Counted from the first letter of the stretch, positions 1-13,174 are shown. The stretch is DNA of 64,000 nucleotides from Malacoplasma iowae (GCF_900660615.1 NZ_LR215023.1:930001-994000), one strand, 5' to 3'. Numbers and translations: made by a program. The notes: generated by a model not told the origin, from the letters alone.

Positions 1-2329
1 CCTTCCCATCCTTATCTTTTAAGTTAATTGAATCAATACCAATGTGGATTAGAATTTGTGTTCCTTTTTTAGATTCAAAAGTATAAGCATGGCCAGTTTC
101 AAATACTAATGACATTGTTCCATTAATTGGTGCAACAAATGTAGATGCACTTGGGATAATAGCAACACCTGTTCCCATCATTTGTTGTGCAAATGTATCA
201 TCTGGAACTTCTTCTAATGGAACAACTTTTCCACTAACTGGAGCCTTAACTATAATTTTTTCATCACTTTTTTCTTCTTGTGTTGATTGTGATGTTAATG
301 ATTTAACTGGTTCATTATCACCATATTTTAAGAATTCATCTTTAAGTGATGGGTTTTGTTCAATTTCATAAATCATTTCATTTATTTCATTTTTAATTCT
401 GTCAGCTTTAGCTCCATATACAGCATAAACAGATTGTTTAGATGGTTTTATAACTCCACTAGCTCCTAATTCAGAAGTTAATTTATTACCATCAACAATG
501 TCTTGGTTAGCAACTTGAATTCTTAATTTAGTAATACATGCATCAACATTTTTAATGTTGTCAAATCCACCATAAGCTTTAACAACTTGAATAGCTAGGG
601 CTCTATTTTCAGTAACATTTAAATTACCTGAAGTTTGTGCTTGTGTTGCAGATTCACCAGTTTTTGATTTTCAATCTGCTTTAGTAAATAGTTTAGTGTT
701 TTCTCCACGTCCTGGAGTAGCAATATCGAACTTCTTGATTGCTCATAAGAAGAAGAAGAAATATATAGGTAAATAGATTACACCAAACACTAATGATCAT
801 CATGCATTTGAACCATATTGAATTTGGATACCACCATAAATTACTCAGTCAATAATACCACCTGAGAAAGTCATACCAATATGTGGTGCAACTGATGGGA
901 AGATTAATCCGATTCAGTTCATTAGACCAAATGCTAGAGCACACATAAATGCATGGAATCCTCAGAATAATCATGGAGCTAAGAATAAGAATGTAAATTC
1001 AAGTGGTTCAGTAATACCAGTTAAGAATGCAGTAAATCCAGCTGAAGCTACAATTGATAGAGACATTTTTCTATTTTCTTTAGGACATGCCATAACCATA
1101 GCAGCTGCAGCGGCTGGTAAACCAAACATCATGAACACATATTTACCTTGTAAGTATTGACCAATGTTTACACCAGAAGCACCACTAGCTTGGCCAATGC
1201 CTGGAATCCCAGAAACAGCTGATAAATCAGAGAATGTAATTGTGTGAGTTCCAGCAATTGCATTCATCATTCCAGTTGTTCCATTATTAATAATATTAAC
1301 TGTTTTACCAACTAAATAAGAGTTAGCAAAGAATCATAAGTTTTGATCCCCTGCAACTGAATTAGCACCAGTATATCCAAATGATTGTGCAATTTCAAGT
1401 CAAGTTGATTGAGAACTATTTAATCCTAATTTTAATCCTCCAGAAGTCATTGCCATTTCTGTTAGGTTTAAACTACCCCCAACTTGTGTATATCATAGCG
1501 GTGAATAGAATGCGTGGTGTAAACCAAATGGAACTAATGATCTTTCAATGTATCCAAAAATAAATGAGTTAAACCCAAATAAGTTACCACCTAAAACTTG
1601 CCCAAGATAGTTAAAAGCAGTACCAATTAATGGTCATAGAATTAATACTAAGAATGCTATTGGAATCATTAATGCAAAAGTAATAATAGGAATAAATCTA
1701 ACTCCATTGAAGAATCCTAATACTTTTGGTAATTCTATATTTTTAAATTTATTGTATAAAAATGAAACTGTGAATCCAACTATAAATCCACCAAATACAG
1801 AAGTAACTAATTGATTTATACCTAACACATTTCCAAACAATGATGCAGGTAAACCATAATCTTTAATACCAAGTGACCCTGGTCCATAAAATAAAATGTT
1901 GTAACCAACTACAGCGCCAGATGCATCTGTAACAGCTGTACCAGATGAAATTACAGCGGATTGTAAACCAGAAAAGACTAGAAAACCTACAAGCGCACTC
2001 AAACCTGCAGGCCCAGCATCTCTAGTGAATGCAATAGCAATAGCAATTGCAAATAAAACAGGTAATGCCCCAAAAATAACATCTCCTGGAACTTTTAAAA
2101 AGTTACCAAAAAGAGTTAACCCAGCATCTCCACCAGCGTTGTTAACAATAGCACTACCAACACCTAAAAAGATACCAGCAACCGGTAAGATTGCAATAGG
2201 AAGCATTAAACCCCTAGATAATTTAGCAATAAATTCTCTACTAGCACCACTTTTTTCAGATTTGTTTTTTCTAATTTTTCCAAATGTAGCTTTGAATTTA
2301 TTACCAATATTAATCAAACCTTGATTCAC
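1..2329 (-). CDS. ptsG: PTS glucose-type permease, EIICBA fusion (3' end outside window)
   Basis: Takes up and phosphorylates glucose (or a close hexose) at the membrane using phosphate from HPr. The order is an EIIC membrane domain (about residues 35-520, many hydrophobic segments), an EIIB domain with the phosphocysteine motif ACITKLR (Cys598), and an EIIA domain with the phosphohistidine motif LIHIGIDS (His762). The gene runs off the left edge within EIIA, shortly after that histidine. The start is GTG, chosen because AAAGGAG lies 7 bases upstream and the N-terminus [13 protein letters not shown] fits a cytoplasmic tail. Several Trp codons are UGA. Sugar specificity (glucose or N-acetylglucosamine) is inferred from the family only. 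Confidence 0.93.
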
Positions 2330-2391
2330 TAATTATCTCCTTTCTTTATTATTTATGGAAGTAAATTTAATAAAAATATATCCACATTAAA

Positions 2392-2397
2392 ATTATA
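2392..2397 (-). promoter_or_regulatory. Probable -10 box for ptsG
   Basis: A perfect TATAAT on the minus strand about 65 bases upstream of the ptsG start, between the inverted repeat at 2412-2453 and the gene. No convincing -35 is visible. Confidence 0.45.
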
Positions 2398-2411
2398 TAT
2401 ACAAATTAAAA

Positions 2412-2453
2412 ATCGATAAATATAAATACAAAAAAAATCTTTATATTATCGAT
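2412..2453 (-). terminator. Inverted repeat, probable terminator of the SNF2 gene
   Basis: A 14-bp stem with one bulge (ATCGATAAATATAAA against TTTATATTATCGAT), followed on the minus strand by a T-rich run. It lies 24 bases past the SNF2 stop and just before the ptsG promoter, so termination of SNF2 transcription is the simplest reading. A control element in a ptsG leader cannot be excluded. Confidence 0.5.
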
Positions 2454-2476
2454 AAGGAGAAAATTTTTTATTTAAA

Positions 2477-5400
2477 TTAGTAGGAAAATTTGATTCCTAA
2501 GATATCCAAGATTTCACTAATTGGTATAGAATCAATATTTTTTTGTTTTAAATCTAATATATTTTCAATCAATGCTTTCTTTGTATCTTGCAAATTAATT
2601 ATCTTTTCTTCTATAGAATCTTTTGAAATTAATTTGAAAACATTAACATTGTTTTTTTGCCCAATTCTATGAGCTCTATCTGACGCTTGATTTTCTGCAC
2701 TTAAATTTCATCAAGGATCATAATGAATAACATTATTAGCAGTTGATAAATTTAGTCCAACACCACCTGATTTTAATGTGATTAAAAAAACTTTAACATC
2801 TTCATTTTTTTCATCATTAAATCTATCAACTAATTCTTGTCTTTCCTTTTTGTTAACTTGACCTGTAATTACAAAATGTTTAATATTTCTTTTATTTAAT
2901 TCTTCTGACATCAATTTAAGCATTTCACTAAATTGCGAGAAAACCAAAACCTTTTCTTTATTTTTCAAAATTTGGTCTATTAAACTAATACATAAATCAA
3001 ATTTTGAACCATGATTTTTTGCTCCATTAATAATTAACTTTGGAGAGCAACAAATCTGTCTTAATTTTGTCAGTAGTGCAAAAATAGCCATATTATTTTT
3101 TTTGAAATCAGTTTTGTTTTCTTTAACTTTATTTATAATACTTTGTTTTTCTTGATTAAAAATTAAAGAATAATAAAGTTTTTGCTCATTGTTTAGATCT
3201 ACAAAAAGTGTTTTTTCGTTTTTTTCTGGAAGGTCTTTTAACACATCTTTTTTTGTTCTTCTTAATATAAAATGATATATTTTATCTTTAAGATTATCTA
3301 ATATTTTTTTATCTGCTGTATTTTTGTATTTAGATTTAAAATGTGAAAACTCTCCTAAGAAACCAGGCATTACAAAATCAAATAATGATCATAATTCTAA
3401 AATGTTGTTTTCCATTGGTGTGCCAGTTAAAGCAACTTTATGGTTTGATGTTAAAGATTTAATAGATTTAGAATAAATTGTAAAATGATTTTTTATTAAA
3501 TGTCCTTCATCAATAACTATTAATTCAAAATTCTTTTTTTTATAAAGTTCAAGATCAGTTGAAAGCATATTATATGAAGTCACTAATACATTATATTTAT
3601 TCATTTCTTCAATAATTTTTTTTCTTTCTTCTCCATTACCATCAACAGCTTTTATTTTTATGTGGTCTGCAAATTTTGAAAATTCACTTACTCAGTTGTA
3701 TATAAGTGAACTTGGGGTTACTATTAATGATGTTTTTTTAGTTTCTGTTGAATTGTAAATATCATCAAATAAAGAAATGGTTTGAATTGTTTTTCCCAAT
3801 CCCATTTCATCTGATAGTATAGATCCAGTTTTTAAATAATAATGTTTTTTTAATCACTTATATCCATCTAATTGATAAGGTTTTAAAAAACCTTTTAAGG
3901 TTTCACTTAAATTTGTTTCTACACTTGAAACATTTTGAATTTTGTTAACAAATTCATTAAATTTAGCATCATCTTTAAACTGTTTATTTAAATAATAAGC
4001 ATTTCATTTTGGTGTTCTAATGCTTAAATTAGTTATGTTTTTAACATTTGTATTTAATAAATCTAATTCATTTTCTAAACTTGTAAAATCTATTATTTTA
4101 TTGATGTTTATCTTTTTATTACTCGATAAAATAATATATTCTTGTTTATTTAAGTAAGCATTAATTATTTGCATTGCTTCAGAATCTGTAAAACCTTCAA
4201 GAGATCATTTAACTTCAAGATAGTCTACATCCGTAATAATTCCTGAAACATAAAATTTTGATTTTACCCTTGGTTTATAAACAAGTGATTTTGAAAGTTT
4301 AATTAAATAATTTTTATTATCTTTATTTTTTGAAGCTCATTTTAATAAATTATCAAATTGCTGTTGATTATCAAAAACAAAAAGATTTAATTCTTCAATG
4401 TATTCGCCCAAATGTTTTTTTATTTTTTCCAAGATTTTTTGTTCAAGATCAAATTTTCTTTCAATCCCATTTACAGAACTATTGTCATTAAAATTAAAAA
4501 CTTGTTCACCATATAAATAATGAATTTTAACAACAACATTATTTAAATCTTCATTGTTTTCAATTGTTACACCAAGAATGGGATCTCTATTTAATAAATT
4601 GTTTTTTTGAATAAAATCTAAATCAATTCTAAATTTAAAAATAGAGAATGCTTTAGTTATTAATTCAAAGAAATAAACAAAATTTTCTTTTCTTATTCCA
4701 AAATTAAAAAAAGAATATAAGTTGTCTAAGTTTTCTTCTTGATTTAAATCAAAAAAAACAAAATATTTCATTGCTGTTTCATTATTTGTAAATAAACCAA
4801 CACAACAATCATCAAGCTTAGAAAAATCTGAAAAATCTATATGACTTTTTAATTCAATTAATCCATCATTTTTTTTCTTAAATTTTAAGTCTTTATCTTC
4901 AAAATTTAGAAAAAATAATTTATTTTTTTCATCATTAAATTCATTGAATATTTGAACATTTCCTGTTTCATCAGTTATAAAACAATTAGAATCAGCACAC
5001 ATTTTTAAAAAAGGTTTAAAACCAGATTCCTGTATTCTAAAATTGTCTTTTCTAAATTGTGGTTCGTCTATTCTTATTTGGTTTAAAAAATTTATAATGT
5101 TGTAAAATTCTTTTTTATCTTTAATTAAAGGATTAAGATTTAAAAAAACACCATTATAATCTATTGAAATATTACCTTTATAAAATTGATCTAAAATAAT
5201 AGGGTAGCTTTTATGAAAAACAACAACATAAGGAATAACATAGACTTTATGATTAAAAAAATTCAAAGAAAAACCTAAATTAAAATCATCAATTTTATTT
5301 ATATCAATTAAGTTTCTTAAAACTAAATATTCATTATATTTGTAAAAAGAAGCAATAATATGTTTGCATGGGCCACCAAATTCTTCAAATGTTTTACAAG

Positions 5401-5611
5401 AACATTTGAAGTTTTTAATTATACTGTTTTCAAAAATAAAGTATCCTGTATAATTTTTAGAATTAAATTTTACATAAACACCATTATGTTTGTTATCTAC
5501 GTGCTCTATTGATACTTCATTTTTTGAATAATATTCAATTCCTCTATCTTTGAACTTGTTATGATTAACAAGAGAATCAATATACATATCTTTAATAATT
5601 GTCATATTCAT
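2477..5611 (-). CDS. SNF2-family DEAD/DEAH helicase with SWIM zinc finger
   Basis: 1044-residue double-stranded-DNA translocase of the SNF2/RapA class. The N-terminus holds a SWIM zinc finger, CSC...CKH (Cys70, Cys72, Cys82, His84). Then come Walker A MGLGKT (about residue 605), Walker B IDEGH (about 700), motif III LTGTPMENN, and the helicase C domain with VLVFSQFSEML, SGGVGLNLSTANNVIHYDP and DRAHRIGQ. All catalytic motifs are intact. UGA-Trp codons break the frame under the standard code. Its usual role is transcription recycling or DNA remodelling; the exact role in Mollicutes is unknown. No obvious ribosome binding site precedes the ATG. Confidence 0.9.
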
Positions 5612-6042
5612 ATTAATTATTTTAGTTTAAGAAACATTTTTTTATTTAAGAAATTCTTAATTGTATATAAAGTTTTAAAAAAATAATATATGGTTTAAAA
5701 ATAAAAAATTTTATTTTTTACAAAAATAAAATTACAGAAGCAAATTTAATAAAATTAATAAATTCATTTGAAAATAATTTCTAAAATAAGAATCAAAAAA
5801 CTAAAAGCTATAATTAAGTTCAACAAATCATTTTCATAATAATTTTTATTTTTGTTACAAAAATTATTTTGAACAAAAAACATTTATAAACATTATTGTT
5901 GCTCAATTAATTTCATTAAAATAATCTTTATTTAAAAGATCTTAAAATTACATATGAACTTTTTTTAAAAATTAATTATTGTTTTTTAATCACTATTAGC
6001 TAAATTAATATATTAGTAATTTATTTTAAAACAAAATAAAAA
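5612..6042. other. AT-rich intergenic region
   Basis: About 430 bases of very AT-rich DNA upstream of the SNF2 gene. I find no open frame with a ribosome binding site and no RNA motif. It presumably carries the SNF2 promoter, which I cannot place with confidence. Confidence 0.5.
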
Positions 6043-6075
6043 AAATGTATGCTCATCCAATAAAGCAATACATTT
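6043..6075 (-). terminator. Terminator of the DUF31 gene
   Basis: On the minus strand AAATGTATTG pairs with CATACATTT across a 14-base loop and is followed by a long T run. It begins 17 bases after the DUF31 stop codon. Confidence 0.75.
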
Positions 6076-6091
6076 AATCAAATTAAATTTG

Positions 6092-7486
6092 TTAAACTAA
6101 AGATTTGCCATTAATTTTCTTATTTAAATCATCTTTTAAATTATAGTAGTGTTTTCATCCACTTGTTTTATTTCAAAAAGAAACAGTAGTATTAGTTTTT
6201 AAAAGTGCATCATCAACATTTATAAAATCAAATCTACCTTCAAATAATAATTTATTAGAAGAACTATATTGCAACCCACCTCAATAAATTCCAACAACTT
6301 CATTTTTAGAATTTATCACCATTGATCCAGAACTTCCCCCTAATAAATTTACATAATTCATTGTTCCTTGAACTGCAACATTTCTATGTGAGTAATATTC
6401 TTTACCATCAGTACCTAAACCAGAATATTCTATTTCATTTTCAAGTCTATTTTGCTTCTGATTTTCTGGAAGTTGTGGAACTTGTGATGTAAATACAGGT
6501 GTTTTTTCTCCAAGATCTAAACCATTAACTTTTACATTAGAAAGACCACTTCATCTTGTAGCTGATTTTTGAGGATTATTATATACAGCTGTTGGAAAAC
6601 CTCCAACATAAAATGTGTCATTAGGGTTAAAAGTATTTGTGAATTTTGTAGGATGAGCATCGTAATTTTGTAACATTATTTTTAATTCATTAGAATAAAA
6701 ATAAAGTGATGGGTTATTCAAAATTTTAGAAAAATTAACTTTTAAGACACTAAAATCAGCAGTAGGATTTAAAACATAAGTTCCTCTTAATTTTTGATTA
6801 TCAACTATGTCTTTAAAATTATTAAACGTTTCAAATGCTGAATAAACTATACTAAAGTCAGCACTATCTGTTGAACTATATTTTAATGATGGCGTGACAG
6901 AACCTAAATTATTTTTATTTTCTACATATCTTAACTTAACATCTTCTGTTTGTGTTGATTTTATAGTACCAGGAGAATAATTTCCATCAGAATCTTTTTC
7001 ACCAATTATTCCAACATCCAAACCATTTAAAGAATAATCTGTTCCACTTTCTGAAATTCAATTAGTACTACCCAATAATTCTGATTTCTTATATTGTTTA
7101 GAATCATTTGCAGCAACAGAAGACACATGCATATTAGTGGCTAAATAATACGTGTTTTCAGAATTCATATCTTTTTGAACAATTCAAGCTGTACCTGTTA
7201 TAAAATATGATTCTCTTACTCTAGAACCATCTAATTTATATGTATATTTACTTGCTAAAAATCTTAAAGAGAAACTTCTTTCGCTAATTCATTTTAAGTG
7301 TTGATCATCTGCTCTATAGCCTCTTTGATAAGTTTCTGGATCATCAAGTTTTTGATAGTCTGTAATTTGATTTTGTGATATTTTGGTTGTTTGATCAACT
7401 GATGTAACAACAAAATAAGCTATTACTGAACCTATTGCAAAAAGAGCTAATGCACCAGACAAAAAAGACAATAATTTTTTTGACAT
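6092..7486 (-). CDS. DUF31-type putative serine protease, membrane anchored
   Basis: 464-residue surface protein. The N-terminus (about residues 4-28) is one hydrophobic signal-anchor without a lipobox cysteine, so the rest is expected outside the cell. A trypsin-like set of motifs is visible: His120 in TNMHV, an Asp in LDVGIIG, and a serine (about residue 386) in LLGGSSGSM. This matches the DUF31 family, which includes the mycoplasma immunoglobulin protease MIP. No Ig-binding partner (MIB) gene lies beside it. The start is supported by AAAGGAG six bases upstream. The gene is single, with its own terminator. Substrate unknown. Confidence 0.75.
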
Positions 7487-7590
7487 TATTAGCTCCTTTG
7501 TTGAAAATATTTATTATATATTAACTCTTTAATATTAAATATCAACAACATAAAAGTTTTTAAAAATAAAAAAATATAAAATATAAAAAT

Positions 7591-7625
7591 AAAAATACAG
7601 CCTTTTTATAATTTAGCTGTATTTT
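7591..7625 (-). terminator. Terminator of the YitT gene
   Basis: AAATACAGC pairs with GCTGTATTT on the minus strand and is followed by a T-rich run, starting 12 bases after the YitT-protein stop. Confidence 0.75.
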
Positions 7626-7636
7626 CAAAAAATAAA

Positions 7637-9508
7637 TTAATTAATAGAATTTTCAATTCTTAGTTTTCCCTCAATTCCTTTTAACAGAGTTATTGTAACT
7701 AGTGTATCAATATCACAATATCTTATTTCTCTTAAAATTTTAGGTATTTCAATAAACATACAAATAATTTCAATATTCTTCTTTTCTGTCATGCTATATC
7801 CACCAGTTGTTGTGTTTATTGTTAGAGAATGATTAAAGTTTTTAGAGTATAAATAATCTCTAATTTTATGAGCTTTTTCACTATAAATAGTAATTTTAAC
7901 TGCTTTATCTTTAGGGAATAATAAATTAATAACTAAAGCAACTAAAATTGAATAAATAATTCCACTAACTAAGTTTTGAGAGAAAAATCTTTCATATCCA
8001 GCATTACCATCAGCAATTATGGCTGGAATATAAGCACCAACAACTGATGTTAAAAGAACTGAACCCATATTAAAAAATAAAAGCATTTTCCCAATTGATT
8101 TATTCTTTTTGTATGAATAGTAGAATGACACAAAATCAAGACCACCAGTACTTCCACCAACCGCTAAAGCCATAGAGTATGCTAAACCATTAAGTAATCC
8201 AGCACCAGCTGTGTACATAAACATAAATCAAAACTTAGAACCATCAGTTATATATGTACCATTAATTGTATGACTTTGGAAAGTTAACATTTGAACACCA
8301 AACTCATATAATTCACCATTAACAGCATCAAGCGATGAACCAGAAATTTTTATAACTTCAGGACGTGTATCACCAAACACAAATAATTCTTTTGTACCAG
8401 GAATTAAATTAATTAATAATGGTACAACAGTTGAAACAACAACAGGAATTGAAGATAATATTGTGAAGTTTTTACCAATTTTAAAATAAGAAAATATAAT
8501 TAATGGAATACTTACAACTAAATAAAACCCATAAAACATGGATGTATATAAAACTTCAGCTGAGTCACCATTAAGAAGATTACCTTTTAAAACAGCTGTT
8601 TTAGTAATTCTTGCAATACCTTGGAAAATACCTGACATTCCACTAATAATAACACCTGTATTTTGTATCATTACAATAGACACAAAACTCATAAGTAAAC
8701 CAACAAGGAAAGCAATTAGAATTCTTCATTTCATATCAGATCTTGAATAAAAAACTGAGAATCATCCAATTGTAGATTTAAATTGAGTTAATATAAACTT
8801 AACTTCTTTTTTTGATTTAGATCTTTGTTGAGCTTTAATTGCTTTTTTAGTAATTAATTCTTCTTCTTTTTGTTTTAAAGATTTAGATTTAAAAAGATCT
8901 TTAAATCTTTCTTTAAAAGTTTTATTAGCTTTAAGTTCTTGTTTAATAACATTTATATTTTGTTGTATTTCCAACTCTTTAGAACTTAAAACTTGTATTT
9001 CAATTTCACCTTTTTCTTCAGGTGTTTTTAATTCATCTGATTCACTTTTTACTTTTTTATCTTCTTTATTATTTTCGTTATCTAAAGTTTCTATTTTTTC
9101 TTGATTTTGAGTTTTTGAAATTACATCAGTAGCTTCTTGTTTTGATTTTTCTTCTTCTTTTTTAATTAATTCATGAACATTTATTTCTTTTAATTGTGAT
9201 TGTAATTTTTCTAATTCAAGGGCTTCTTTTTCCTCTTTTGTTAAATTAGAATTATCTGCATTTGCATCATTATTAACTTCTTCTTGATTTGAATTTTCTT
9301 GTTTTTCTTTGTTGTCTAACTGCTCATTTTCATTATTAGATTGATGCACCAAATCATCATTAGAATTATCTTCTAATGCTTTTTTTGTGGTTTTTTCTTT
9401 ATCTTTTGATGATGAATTATCGTCTTTTTTGCTATTGTTTTTTTGTTTAGATTCTTTTGAACTTACATCATCTTGATTTTCATTCTTATCGTTGTTTTTT
9501 TCTTTCAT
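7637..9508 (-). CDS. YitT-family membrane protein with long charged N-terminal domain
   Basis: 623 residues in two parts. Residues 1 to about 245 are extremely rich in Lys, Glu, Asn, Asp and Ser (MKEKNNDKNENQDD...), soluble and probably disordered or coiled. From about residue 255 follow five or six membrane segments and then a C-terminal DUF2179 domain with the TTGGY motif. The second part is a normal YitT/DUF161 protein (usual size about 280-300 residues); the first part is an extension. The frame is continuous when UGA is read as Trp. There is no strong ribosome binding site at this ATG, so a later start is possible. Function of the family is unknown. Confidence 0.78.
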
Positions 9509-9618
9509 AATAAATTCGCAATCAAAATTTATGAAATAATTATAACAAATTTATAAAAATGTAAAATAGCAAAAAATTACTTTTTTAAAAAATATTAATA
9601 AATTAAATAAAAACAATT

Positions 9619-10524
9619 TTATCTTGTAACAATAAGTGAAATAAAAGCAACTAAATTACAAATAAAATGAATAGAAATACATGGAACAATATTTTTAGTT
9701 AATTTATAAATCAAACCATTTACAATCCCTAATGGTAAATACATAAGAATGTGTGTTCAGTCAAAAGTGTTTTGAATATGAAGAAAGGCAAACAAAATAA
9801 AAGATAAAATATATCCAAATCATTTTCCATTTAAAATATCTATTAAAAACATTCTAAAAACAAATTCTTCAATTATAGGTGCAAAAATACAAGATAGGAA
9901 AAATAACAATATTATTCCATATGTTGTATTTAAATATTTGTTCAAAGACTCTTGGTTATTTGAAACATCATTAGTAGCAAATAATTTAGTTAAAGAAATC
10001 ATTATAAAACTTAGCAAATAAAACATTGCAATTCCGATTGCTGTTAAAAGTATAGTTATAATGATATTCTTTCAATTTTTAAGTCTTTTAAAAAAACCTA
10101 AAACATAATCATGTCTAAAGAAAGTAAAAAAAACTATAGCTATTTTTAAAAGAAAATCAATTATTGTGCTAGCTATAAATGAACTAATGAAAGATAATAT
10201 TAAGGGAGAAAAAAGTGTATAAATAAAATAACAATAAATTCTATTTGATACAAATCATCTAAAATCCCTTATTGCAAAAACAAAAAAACTTATTGCTTGA
10301 AACAATAAGTTAGCCAAAACATATCACAACCTAAAACTTTGTAATAAGTTAGTATTACCCTTAAAAACAAACTCTGACAAAATATAAAAAACAAAATTTA
10401 AAACTATTGGAAAAACAATAGACACACAAGCAAAAACAATTAATGATGTCTTTTCAGTATCATATGGTCTAATATTTTTAAATTGATTAAATGTTTGATT
10501 TATGTTTATTTTTTCTAGATTCAT
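9619..10524 (-). CDS. CPBP-family intramembrane metalloprotease
   Basis: 301-residue polytopic membrane protein. The three glutamic-protease/Abi motifs of the CPBP (CAAX protease and bacteriocin-processing) family are present near the C-terminus: EEFVFR (Glu219-Glu220), FAFLHIQ, and HFICNL. Members cleave proteins inside the membrane; some process prenylated proteins or protect bacteriocin producers. No bacteriocin gene lies next to it here. The ribosome binding site is weak. Substrate unknown. Confidence 0.8.
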
Positions 10525-10594
10525 ATTTGATATTATATTATTAATCTTAAAAAATACAATTTATAAATATTAAATAAAATATAAAAATTAAAAA

Positions 10595-10624
10595 CTCCCT
10601 TATGTCAATTAAACATAATGGGAG
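10595..10624 (-). terminator. Terminator of oppA
   Basis: CTCCC-TTATG pairs with CATAA-TGGGAG (ten pairs, one bulge) and is followed on the minus strand by a T-rich run, eleven bases beyond the oppA stop. Confidence 0.75.
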
Positions 10625-10634
10625 CTATTTAAAA

Positions 10635-13118
10635 TTATTTTTTCAAAGATCAGTCTTTAAAATTAGTGTTTGAATTTAATGAAGGTAAAACATTAAATTG
10701 AGATCTTACAACATTAAACGATTTAAAATCTAACCCTGATTCATAATTTGGAATAAAAGGATATTGATCATCAATTCATTGTACTAATGCATAAGTATTA
10801 AATTGATTTAAATCACCTCAAATAGCAATTTGAGAATCTAAAGAACTACTAATATCTGTAACTTTATATTCTTTTGCATTTTTAACATTATTAGTTCCAT
10901 CTCATTTTTTAATTGAACCTTTTTCAACTAAATGTTTTCATAAATCTCTTTGTCATGATTGTTTATCATTTCACCCAGTAGATTCATTAAAACCATTACC
11001 ATTATTAGTTGGTGATGATTTCATAGCTTCTTGCATTTCTTTAAACAATAGTGGTCAAAGTTGTGGCATTTTAGTATTAATTGATACACCAATATTAATA
11101 TCAGTTTGTTTTTTGTTATTAGTCATTATTGGTTTGCCATCACTACTATAATTGTATTGGAAATAATAACCAACTCATGTACCAACAGCGTTGTAATCTG
11201 GTCCTCATAAAAATGAACCCATTGGTGAATTACTATTGTAAAAATAATCAGTAACAGTTTGATTTGTTCTACTAACCAAATTAAATACTATTCTATTGTT
11301 GCTAATTATTCTTATTCAATCAATTAGTTGTTGTAAGAATTTTGTTTGTTCTGGTGTATAAGTACTTACAAGAGTTCTATAGTCTAGTTGTAATGGGTTT
11401 GATGCAGTTGCACCAATACTATCTAAAGCTGAACTTAATTCAGAAAGTGTAGTTTTTTCTTCTTCGGTCATCATGTTTTGAGGAATAATGTATTCATCAA
11501 TTTTAATTAATCTATTAAAATCTCCAGCAACCCCTTTTATTTTTTCATTATTAATTTCAAAATTACCATTTCTAATTTGTTGATATTGGAGTGTAGATTT
11601 ATTTTCACCATTTTTTGTATAGCTCAAATAACCATATGGAGAGCTTGATAGAGAATAATCATATTTACCAGGTTTTCACACAAGTTCAGCAAGCTTTGGA
11701 TAATTTATTAAAGTATTAATTGCTTTTCTTATCTTTTTACCTTCTGTATAAAACTTATCAACAAATTTTGCATAAACTTGACCAACATTTGATTTTAAAC
11801 TTCCATCATTATTATATATATCTGTGTTATATGCAATAAATTGACCTTGTGTAGTTTTTGAAGCAACTACTGGTTGTAAGTTTCCTGTTCCAGTATATTT
11901 TAAAACAGCTTCTAATTGTTGTGCTGCTGGAACTGGAGCATAATCCAATTCACCAGTTGTAAACCCTCTATAAATTTTTTCTGCTGTACCAAATGAATTT
12001 CCATAAAATAAAATTACATTTTCAATCTTATCTTCAAGTTTACCAACACCATTAACATTTTCAAAATAGCTTTGATTTACTTTAAATGCAACATCTTGTA
12101 AAGTTGTTTTTTGAACATAATATGGTCCAGCACTTCAAACATCAACATCAGTTTGTTGGTTACCACCACCATAAACTTTATCTCAATCAGTATTTACTTG
12201 ATCAATAACAGGTTTTTCATCTTGTGTTAATTTAATTGGATTATTAACATCATTATTTGTTCCTAAAGTTAAAATTGGTTTAACTTCTGGATTGTTACTT
12301 GGCATTGCTGCAAAATATCCTTTTGTTATGATGTCTAATAAGTATGGAGATGGTGTTGATGTCATATAAACAGTAAATTTATTATCTTTTGGTTCATTCT
12401 CTTTACCAAGCGTTTTATCAACATCAATACCAGCCAACGAAAAGAAATAACTATTAGCATTTAGTCCATATTGAACCGACCTATAATAACCTGTCATTCC
12501 TGAATAAAAATCTTTAGCTGTAACACTATCAACTATATTTCCATTTTTATCTCTTCACTTCAATCCATCTCTTATAGTAAATTCAACTTTTGTTGCATTG
12601 TTTAAAGCTTGAATTGCTTTTGAAGTATCAAAATAAGGTTTATCTTTATTGTCAGTTATAGTATGAATGTATTTTTTTAATTCATTATTATCTTTACCAT
12701 TAATTTTGTTTTTTGGTTGATCTTGTGTTGATTTATCTTCTTTATCAAAATCATCTACTTTTTGATCAGCTGTATAATAAATATCTATTTGTTTTGCACC
12801 CTCAAGATACATATGTGGTGTTGGTGTTTGTGTAGCTTGCCCTGTATCTTTATCAAATTCATATTTTCCTGTTGTTTGATAATTAACAAGATTTAAAAAC
12901 AATGAGTTGAAATAAGTTGTAGATGGTGAATCAACAAATGTCGTACCAAAAGGAACTTTTGAATTTGAAAATGGATTAACTGTTGTAGCTCATTTTATTG
13001 TATCTTTGCTAGTGTTCAACAATGAACATGAAGCCAATGTAAAAACTAATGGCGCAGATGCTGCTGTTAAAGTTAAAATTTTTACCAATTTTAATTTTTT
13101 GTTTTTAAGTTGTTTCAT
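10635..13118 (-). CDS. oppA: Oligopeptide ABC transporter substrate-binding lipoprotein (OppA-like)
   Basis: 827-residue lipoprotein with a basic N-terminus, hydrophobic signal and lipobox LASC (Cys31). Patterns of the extracellular solute-binding family 5 follow, such as TIRDGLKW, TAKDFYSGM and a C-terminal LWGPDYNAVG region. It should capture peptides for import. It is longer than typical OppA proteins (about 540 residues), as is usual in Mollicutes. No permease or ATPase genes lie beside it, so the partners must be elsewhere. The start has AGGAAG eight bases upstream. It is preceded by a transcription terminator and a leader with small ORFs (13139-13432), so expression is probably controlled by attenuation. 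Confidence 0.82.
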
Positions 13119-13144
13119 GATATTAACTTCCTATTTTTGTGAAA

Positions 13145-13174
13145 AGAAAAAAACCTGTTATATAAGGTAACAGG
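13145..13174 (-). terminator. Leader terminator (attenuator) upstream of oppA
   Basis: On the minus strand CCTGTTA-loop-TAACAGG is followed by TTTTTTTCTTTTC, a textbook intrinsic terminator 27 bases upstream of the oppA start and downstream of its putative promoter. The 5' arm and loop contain TGTTACCT, which can instead pair with AGGTAACA at 13231-13238. Confidence 0.75.

Noticed and set aside
2025-2324. Open frame on the plus strand over ptsG
   Set aside because: Shadow of the ptsG coding strand; no ribosome site, and Ile/Pro/Lys-rich composition typical of an antisense frame.
10635-13118. Several short genes instead of one oppA
   Set aside because: The breaks are all UGA codons; read as Trp the frame is continuous with one signal peptide and one stop.
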